In this document: piece by piece, positions 58,032 through 64,000 of the stretch | Numbering within the stretch: the stretch's first letter is position 1 | Layout: each line of letters starts with the position of its first letter | Assembly (NCBI GenBank): GCA_034440615.1 | Contig: JAOTOM010004825.1 | Span: 186,001-250,000, forward strand | Source: Ashinkailepas kermadecensis | Taxonomy: Eukaryota > Arthropoda > Thecostraca > Neolepadidae | Length of the DNA stretch: 64,000 nt | Direction of reading: 5' to 3' | Program-made: the position numbers and the translations under genes | The notes under the pieces: generated by a model | The model's input: only the letters and a program-made list of their open reading frames with translations | The model's database searches: none | Told to the model about the DNA's origin: nothing

Positions 58032-58290
58032 GCTGGTGTGTTTTGTTTTCTTTACCGCGCTGGTCAGCTGTGCGGTGCAGTGACTCCCTCTGGCTACAGT
58101 CCTGTCAGAGAGGTCGGCAGGTGCCTTGCCCTCCCCCTGACATACACCGGTACCACACCTCCGTGCGAGCGGCCGGTGCGGCGAGGCCCTTCTCCGGCCC
58201 GCCACGATCCGGCAGCTGCATCCACATATGACTGTGATTACGTTGCTTCTAATGTAGTAATATAAATACAGTAATTCCAAAGAGAAAATG
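58032..58290. other. Unassigned sequence beside the split LTR
   Basis: GC-rich sequence leading to an AT-rich patch (58235-58285: TGTAGTAATATAAATACAG). It does not match the polypurine tract or interior of the LTR elements seen here. No gene recognised. Confidence 0.4.
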
Positions 58291-59590
58291 AGAGTCGGAC
58301 TGACATCCGCGCGGCTTGCGGGGCCGGTGGGTGTAGCTGCCTCGCGGACACGCCGCCACCGCCGCCGGTGGTAGTGCTGCGACGTGTGTCCCGCTCCGGC
58401 ACGGCTTGCGGGGCCGGCGGGTGTAGCTGCCTCGCGGACACGCCGCCACCGCCGCCGGTGGTAGTGCTGCGACGTGTGTCCCGCTCCGGCACGGCTTGCG
58501 GGGCCGGCGGGTGTAGCTGCCTCGCGGACACGCCGCCACCGCCGCCGGTGGTAGTGCTGCGACGTGTGTCCCGCTCCGGCACGGCTTGCGGGGCCGGTGG
58601 GTGTAGCTGCCTCGCGGACACGCCGCCACCGCCGCCGGTGGTAGTGCTGCGACGTGTGTCCCGCTCCGGCACGGCTTGCGGGGCCGGCGGGTGTAGCTGC
58701 CTCGCGGACACGCCGCCACCGCCGCCGGTGGTAGTGCTGCGACGTGTGTCCCGCTCCGGCACGGCTTGCGGGGCCGGCGGGTGTAGCTGCCTCGCGGACA
58801 CGCCGCCACCGCCGCCGGTGGTAGTGCTGCGACGTGTGTCCCGCTCCGGCACGGCTTGCGGGGCCGGCGGGTGTAGCTGCCTCGCGGACACGCCGCCACC
58901 GCCGCCGGTGGTAGTGCTGCGACGTGTGTCCCGCTCTGGCACGGCTTGCGGGGCCGGTGGGTGTAGCTGCCTCGCGGACACGCCGCCACCGCCGCCGGTG
59001 GTAGTGCTGCGACGTGTGTCCCGCTCCGGCACGGCTTGCGGGGCCGGTGGGTGTAGCTGCCTCGCGGACACGCCGCCACCGCCGCCGGTGGTAGTGCTGC
59101 GACGTGTGTCCCGCTCCGGCACGGCTTGCGGGGCCGGCGGGTGTAGCTGCCTCGCGGACACGCCGCCACCGCCGCCGGTGGTAGTGCTGCGACGTGTGTC
59201 CCGCTCCGGCACGGCTTGCGGGGCCGGCGGGTGTAGCTGCCTCGCGGACACGCCGCCGCCGCCGCCGGTGGTAGTGCTGCGACGTGTGTCCCGCTCTGGC
59301 ACGGCTTGCGGGGCCGGCGGGTGTAGCTGCCTCGCGGACACGCCGCCACCGCCGCCGGTGGTAGTGCTGCGACGTGTGTCCCGCTCTGGCACGGCTTGCG
59401 GGGCCGGTGGGTGTAGCTGCCTCGCGGACACGCCGCCACCGCCGCCGCCGCCGCCGCCGGTGGTAGTGCTGCGACGTGTGTCCCGCTCCGGCACGGCTTG
59501 CGGGGCCGGTGGGTGTAGCTGCCTCGCGGACACGCCGCCACCGCCGCCGGTGGTAGTGCTGCGACGTGTGTCCCGCTCCGGCACGGCTTC
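58291..59590. repeat. 90-bp minisatellite, about 14 copies, open in several frames
   Basis: Unit of exactly 90 bp (e.g. GACGTGTGTC at 58381, 58471, 58561), very homogeneous. Variation noticed is limited to GGCCGGTGGG/GGCCGGCGGG, CGCTCCGGC/CGCTCTGGC, one CCACCGCC to CCGCCGCC change (59257) and one 9-bp CCG expansion (about 59445). The unit is a multiple of three without stops, so long frames exist: minus 59644-58238 (468 codons, 30-residue repeat with PERDTRRSTTTGGGGGVSAR), another minus frame (517 codons) and plus 58368-59603 (411 codons, PPPPPVVVLRRVSRSGTA). The three substitution sites all fall at third codon positions of the 468-codon minus frame and the plus frame. No known domain, and coding status is undecided. 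Confidence 0.9.
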
Positions 59591-60197
59591 GGGCCGGGTT
59601 TGACGTCGGTCGGAGAGGCAGACGGACGGTGGCGACGTGTGCATGAGTTCGAGCCGTGCCGTCCCATGTTCTGTAGGGAGCCGGTTGGGCGCCCGGCCGC
59701 GCCCAATACTCGAGGGAACAAAGGACGATATGTACAGGGTCGAGCGGCGCCCCGGCCCGGCGGCCGCAGGGGCCCCGTCCCTACTGTCGGTGGGGATTTC
59801 ATATTGCAGCGTGGATCACGGATGGCTGGGAGAAATCTGTTCGATTTACACGCGCATGCCAGACGCGACTCGGCGATGGGTGGCTGCTTTCATGAAGTTC
59901 GCTGCCGCTCCCCTGAAGTTCGCTGCCGCTCCCCGGGATGTCGCGGCCGCTTCCCCGACTGTCGCGACCGCCCTCTTATCATGGTGGCTATCCTGACTGT
60001 GGCGGCCGCTCCCTGACGACGGTCATCGCCCTCCTGACTGGCCATCGCCCCTGGACTAGGCGGCCGCCCCGGACTATCGTGGCCGCTCCTCTCCCTGTGT
60101 CAAAGAAAGCGGAAAATGAACTTGTTTGTTTCACGATTGTAACCTCAAGTCTGCATGAAATAAAGCTACTGAATGACAAAAAAAGGCGGGGGGTACC
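59591..60197 (+). other. Interior 3' end of an LTR element with polypurine tract
   Basis: Unassigned GC-rich sequence with short repeats (GAAGTTCGCTGCCGCTCCCC twice near 59895-59935). It ends in AAAAAAAGGCGGGGGGTACC (60178-60197), a polypurine tract directly before the TGT of the LTR. An AATAAA lies at 60162. No pol domain recognised, and frames of 92-138 codons lack signatures. Confidence 0.6.
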
Positions 60198-60469
60198 TGT
60201 AGCGGGCCAAAGCTATGCGCCTGCGCAGAGACAACTGGCCGCTTGCCAGTATCGCCCGTGACCTCGCTGAGATCATTGCGCGTGCGTACGGGCCGCTGCT
60301 GCCGAACCGCACTCGGACACGTCGTCTGTTACTGTGTATAACGTGTCATGCAAACTGCTCTCTATCTCTCGCTTGGGATCTTCTCTGCAAATACAAGCTC
60401 TCTTCGACACGCACAAGTTTCTGGCAACATGCCATCGAGACAGTGTGGAGTGTGCGTCCACACTCCACA
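60198..60469 (+). mobile_element. LTR of a Gypsy-type element (272 bp)
   Basis: Begins TGTAGCGGGCC and ends CACACTCCACA (TGT...ACA). It is bounded on the left by a polypurine tract and on the right by a primer-binding site, so it acts as 3' LTR for the sequence on the left and 5' LTR for the one on the right, as in tandem copies sharing an LTR. Near-identical sequence (reverse) is at 44468-44714, and a variant 5' end is at 62176. Confidence 0.85.
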
Positions 60470-60471
60470 AT

Positions 60472-60489
60472 TGGTGACCCCGACGTGAT
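60472..60489 (+). promoter_or_regulatory. Primer-binding site for tRNA-Trp
   Basis: TGGTGACCCCGACGTGAT, two bases after the LTR end, is complementary to the 3' end of eukaryotic tRNA-Trp (...ATCACGTCGGGGTCA plus CCA). This is where minus-strand DNA synthesis of the LTR element would start. Confidence 0.85.
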
Positions 60490-60775
60490 CTGAAGCCGTC
60501 CCGACGCGATTCAAGCCGTCCCGACGTGATCTGAAGCCGTCCCGACGCGATTCAAGCCGTCCCGACATGATTCAAGCCGTCCCGACGCGATTCAAGCCGT
60601 CCCGACGCGATTCAAGCCGTCCCGACGTGATTCAAGCCGTCCCGACGCGATTCAAGCCGTCCTGACGTGATTCAAGCCGTCCCGACGCGATTCAAGCCGC
60701 CTCGACGCGATTCAAGCCGTCACGACGCGATTCAAGCCGTCCTGACGTGATTCAAGCCGTCCCGACGTGATGTGG
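60478..60775. repeat. 20-bp minisatellite grown from the primer-binding site
   Basis: About 15 tandem units of CCCGACGCGATTCAAGCCGT (two early units are 21 bp, with GATCTGAAG). The first unit overlaps the primer-binding site itself: CCCGACGTGATCTGAAGCCGT contains the last 11 bases of the site. Variants alternate GACGCGAT and GACGTGAT. Confidence 0.9.
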
Positions 60776-61989
60776 GGAGCCAACGCGCAACTCTCTCCGC
60801 TTTCCGCACGCCCCCACCCGGTCCTGTCCCTCTTTCTGCCTCTCTCCCTCTCGCCGGAGGCCTAATGGCGCCGCCCGGACACCGAGGGACCACCGACGTT
60901 CGTCTCGCCGCTGCGTCGCCGCATCTGCGCACGCCCAGCCGGCCTTCGCCACCATGCGGTGTCAGCCGACTCGCTGCTGACGCCGCATCATCCGCTAGCA
61001 CGCCGTCTGACGTCCTGGCTGACGTCACGGCATCTGCCGGCTCACCAACGTCGACTTCGCGGCGTTAGCCGACTCACTGGCTGACGTCGCTGCGTCAGCC
61101 GACTCACTGGCTGACGTCACATCCGCCTGCTCACCGAAGTCGACGCCGCATCATCCGCCAGCACGCCGTCTGACGTCCTGGCTGACGTCACGGCATCTGC
61201 CGGCTCACCGTCTGACGTCACAGCCGACCCACAGGCTGACGTCACGGTATCAGCTGGTACACCAGCTGACGTCACAGCCGACTCCCTGGCTGACGTCACA
61301 GCACCTACCGGCTCACCGTCCAACGTCCTGGCTGACGTCACAGCAACCTCAGCCGACCCACTGGCTGACGGCAACTTCAGCCGACCCACTGGCTGACGTC
61401 TCATCGTCTGACGTCCTGGCTGACGTCACGGCATCTGCCGGCTCACCAACGGCGACTTCGCGACGTCACAGCCGACTCACTGGCTGACGTCACAGCAACC
61501 TCAGCCGACCCACTGGCTGACGCCTCATCAACAGGCTCATCGTCTGACGTCCTGGCTGACGTCACGGCATCCGCCGACTCACTGGCTACCTCAGCGACCT
61601 CAGCCGACCCACTGGCTTCCTCAGCAACCTCAGCCGACCCACTGGCTGACGTCTCATCGTCTAACGTCCTGGCTGACGTTACATCAACCTCAGCGACCTC
61701 AGCCGACCCACTGGCTGCCTCAGCAACCTCAGCCGACCCACGGGCTGACTGCAACTTCAGCCGACCCACTGGCTGACGCCTCATCAGCCGACCCACTGGC
61801 TGCCTCAGCAACCTCAGCCGACCCACTGGCTGACGTCTCAGCGTCTAACGTCCTGGCTGACGTTACATCAACCTCAGCGACCTCAGCCGACCCACTGGCT
61901 GCCTCAGCAACCTCAGCCGACCCACTGGCTGCCTCAGCAACCTCAGCCGACCCACTGGCTGACTACAACCTCAGCCAACTCACTGGCTG
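60776..61989 (+). repeat. Element interior made of irregular CTGACGTC/GCCGACCCACTGG repeats
   Basis: From about 60960 the sequence consists of shuffled words CAGCCGACCCACTGGCTGAC, GTCACAGCAACCTC, TCGTCTGACGTCCTGGCTGA and GCATCTGCCGGCTCACC. On the plus strand these encode Ser/Ala/Asp/Pro/Leu-rich repeats (SADPLADVTA), broken by stops and frame changes. This occupies the gag-pol position of an LTR element but no gag, protease, RT or integrase motif is visible, so the element is non-autonomous or heavily rearranged. Confidence 0.75.
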
Positions 61990-62175
61990 ACATCTCGTCA
62001 AACCAGCCTACTTGGATCCGCCGCCCGCACCAACGCCGCCACCGCCGTCATCAACCGTCGGGCCAGCGCTGCGGTCCGCCCTTCGCACTCGCTCCGGCCG
62101 TGCAGTGATCACCCCTGCGCGGTATGTTCTTCGCCCCGTCACCTTTTCCGGCGCCGTGTCTGGGCGGGGGGTACC
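61990..62175 (+). pseudogene. Gypsy pol C-terminal remnant and polypurine tract
   Basis: The plus frame 62012-62212 contains ALRTRSGRAVITPARYVL. An RTRSGR...P.R/Y word is typical of the extreme C-terminus of arthropod Gypsy polyproteins. It is followed by GGGCGGGGGGTACC, the polypurine tract just before the next LTR at 62176. With the primer-binding site at 60472, this shows that the interior (about 1.7 kb) has lost nearly all of pol. Confidence 0.6.
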
Positions 62176-62235
62176 TGTAGCGTGCCGCAGCAGCGGCACA
62201 CCGGCGAGCTAGCCAAAGCTATGCGCCTGCGCAGA
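62176..62235 (+). mobile_element. LTR 5' part (variant), cut by a LINE insertion
   Basis: TGTAGCGTGCCGCAGCAGCGGCACACCGG... then GAGCTAGCCAAAGCTATGCGCCTGCGCAGA. Relative to 60198 it has about 29 extra bases, including a CCGCAGCAGCGG hairpin. The GAGCTAGCC word is shared with the split LTR (57990-58011). It stops at CTGCGCAGA, where the LINE tail begins; the rest of the LTR must lie beyond the window. Confidence 0.8.
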
Positions 62236-64000
62236 AACAGTGTGTGTGTGTGTGTATGAATTTGGCCAGCCTGCCACCGTGTGGTGATGTCGGCTGTTTC
62301 CGGTTGTTGTTGTTGTGTTGGTGTTAAGCGGTATAAAGGGGTGAGGGTTATGGTAGGAGGATTAGTCGAGGGGTGGAAGAGGGTGTTGGTTTGCTGAGCA
62401 GTGTCGAAGTAGATTCTTGGAATGTAGAGTAGGGCTGAGTAGAGTAGAGTTGAGTATAGTTGGGTTGAGCGGAAGTATAGTAGAGTTGGTCGGAGTCCGA
62501 AGATGATGCGGTTGAGAAGAGTCGCCAGTCCGGACGGTGCCAAATTGGGGTACGGGGTGTAGTGGGGGGTTTGGGGTTGGGTCTTCGCCTTGGTTGAGAC
62601 ATTGCAAGAACGTTGAGTTTTGGGGTATATTTTTGTTTTTCTTTTGTTGTTCTTTAATCAGCGTGATGTTTTTCGTTTTTTGGCTATTTTGTTCATTTTT
62701 TTGTAACATCTTTTTGTTTTCATTCCATCTTTTGTTTTTTTGTTTGTTTTTTTCCCCCCTTTTTTCCTTTTTTTCACAGTTGTTCTAGTATACGTGTGAT
62801 AGAGAGAAAGTGGAAGACATGTTCGTGTAGTGCTGGATGTTCGTCGTTGAGGAGTATAGTGAGGTTTAGTGGGATGTTGTGTGGGGCAGTGGCGCAATAG
62901 TTGGTGATATGTTGTCTTTGGTGGCTGTATTTGGTGCAGTAAATGAGTATGTGTTTGATTGTGAGTATTCGGTGACATGTTGTGCATTGTGGTCGCTGTT
63001 GTCGAAGTATGAGGTAGGAGTGTGTGAGTGCTGTGTGTCCTGTTCGTATGCGTGTTAGTGTACGTTCTTTTTGTCTGGTGTGTTGGTTGATGGAGTGCCA
63101 TTGTTCGTGTTTGGGGTGTATTTCGTGGAGTTGTGTTATTGTTGTGTCCCAGGTTTGTTGTATGTGTTTGTTGAGGGCTTGGTGTATTGTGGGGTAGTAA
63201 TCGGATTTGAGTATGGGCATTGCGTGGTTTGTTGTAGTGTTGTGGCTAGGTTTGCTTCTGTGTCTGCGTGTTCGTTACCGTGTATGTTTGTGTGGCTTGG
63301 GATCCAGAGAAGTAGTGGGCGTTGTTGGATGTTTGGTTTGTTATGTATGTAGAGTATTTTGGGAATGAGTGGGTGTTTGAATTTGGTGTATGGTGTTATG
63401 CTTTGTAGTGCTGATTTTGCGTCTGTTGCTATGATATTGTGTTGCATTTGTGTGGTATAGATGGTGGAGTATGCCGAGAAAATTGCGTAAAGTTCTGCTG
63501 TGTATGTGGATGCTGTGTCGTGCAGACGGGCACGTAAGATGACTCGGGGCGGTGCTGTATTGGTATACAGCACCGCCGCTCTGCCCGTCTGCTGTGTATG
63601 TGATTTGGAGCCGTCTGTGTAGATGATGTTGTGATCTGCATATTGTGATGTGAATTGTAGGAAGAGTTGTTGAATTTCTGCGTCTGTGCATGTGTGTTTC
63701 GGTTTGTCTATGAGGAAGTGTGTTGTGGGTGCTTGGTGTTTCCACCATGCTGTGGGTGGTGGGAGGGGTTGTGCTGTGGGGAGTGTGATTTGTAGTCTAT
63801 TTGCGTGTTGGTGTATGCGAGTTCCTATCGTGGTTTTGAGTCGTGTTGCGTTCATGAGTATGTGTCTGCGTTTGGTGCGGATTTTGAGTGCTTCAGTGCA
63901 TGGGTGGTGTTTGACAAGTTGTGTTTTGTAATGATATGTAAGTAGTGCTTCTGTGCGTCTGTGTTTGAGTTCTGGTATGTGGTTGTATATGTGCAGTGCG
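62236..64000 (-). mobile_element. Second copy of the I-like LINE (minus strand), runs off the window
   Basis: Minus-strand 3' half of the same LINE as at 44715-57972, with its AC-rich tail (62241-62256, reading ACACACACACAC), 3' UTR and RNase H region. It has neither nested insertion and so gives the empty-site sequence for the DNA transposon at 63493-63512. It sits in an LTR at the same base (CTGCGCAGA) and in the same antisense orientation as the first copy. Its 5' half is outside the window. Confidence 0.9.
62774..64000 (-). pseudogene. I-like LINE copy 2 ORF2 C-terminal part (RNase H)
   Basis: Minus-strand frames carry YTDGSKSHTQQTGRAAV (about 63620), YTAELYAIFSAYSTIYTTQM, ATDAKSALQSITPYTK and LLLWIPSHTNIHGNEHADTEA. 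They then change frame near 63220-63200 (one-base difference at CCCATACTCAAATCCGA) to continue with TRIRTGHTALTHSYL and CTTCHRILTIKHILIYC. A small insertion near 62888 (CGCCACTGCCCCACACAAC) adds residues compared with copy 1. The protein ends LEQL at 62774. All four RNase H catalytic acids are present. Confidence 0.85.

Noticed and set aside
58249..59802. 517-codon Arg/Pro/Ala-rich minus frame as the true product of the 90-bp repeat
   Set aside because: The variable sites change amino acids in this frame (His/Arg, Arg/Gln), unlike in the 468-codon frame, so it is the less likely coding frame.
60478..60775. CRISPR-like array next to the LTR
   Set aside because: Units are adjacent with no spacers, and the unit derives from the primer-binding site.

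Overview
The window looks like a repeat-dense, gene-poor stretch of a eukaryotic, probably arthropod, nuclear genome. Evidence for this is the CR1-like and RNase H-bearing I-like LINEs, Gypsy LTR elements primed by tRNA-Trp, long (TA)n tracts, GGTTAGGTTAGG-type motifs (e.g. near 43935) and tRNA-derived SINE-like pieces. A crustacean or chelicerate is my best guess, with low confidence. I recognise no intact host protein gene. Nearly every coding signature belongs to a mobile element, and every one carries a frameshift, stop, truncation or insertion.

Layout. 1-8.6 kb: low-copy DNA with (TA)n tracts, a 1.28 kb foldback element between two (TA)n tracts, a second inverted repeat and a tRNA-like unit. 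8.9-10.8 kb: decayed Gypsy pol. 11.6-12.5 kb: a short DNA transposon with TTAGCCTGG ends. 14.5-15.2 kb: 20-bp minisatellite. 15.86-17.51 kb: 5'-truncated I-like LINE with a 13-bp target duplication. 17.9-18.4, 29.4-32.2 and 36.4-37.5 kb: odd arrays alternating GGGCCC-like and TTTTT-like words. 19.9-27.6 kb: a minus-strand CR1-like element holding a second CR1 copy and a 922-bp solo LTR. 32.4-33.4 kb: a candidate TTAA-bounded element with a partial copy at 34.9-35.7 kb. 37.9-42.9 kb: another CR1 family split by a third CR1 copy and carrying a 13-bp-period microsatellite inside its coding sequence.

44.47-58.03 kb is the most informative part. A minus-strand LTR is split by a full-length I-like LINE of about 6.3 kb (9-bp target duplication). 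That LINE is split twice: by a 3.84 kb DNA transposon with about 430-bp terminal inverted repeats (6-bp duplication), and by a 5'-truncated minus-strand LINE (12-bp duplication). All three duplications can be read directly, and a second LINE copy at 62.2-64 kb supplies the uninterrupted sequence at the DNA-transposon site. The two copies of this LINE sit at the same position in two different LTR copies.

58.0-62.2 kb: a 90-bp minisatellite open in several frames; then a Gypsy LTR, a tRNA-Trp primer-binding site that seems to have seeded its own 20-bp minisatellite, a repeat-rich interior, a pol-tail remnant, a polypurine tract and the start of another LTR.

The strongest candidate for something under-described is the transposase family at 50417-52858 (D...DTTASNSG...CRRHxxE...VVNDGAER). 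A shortened relative lies at 11574-12513, in which N- and C-terminal transposase parts are fused.
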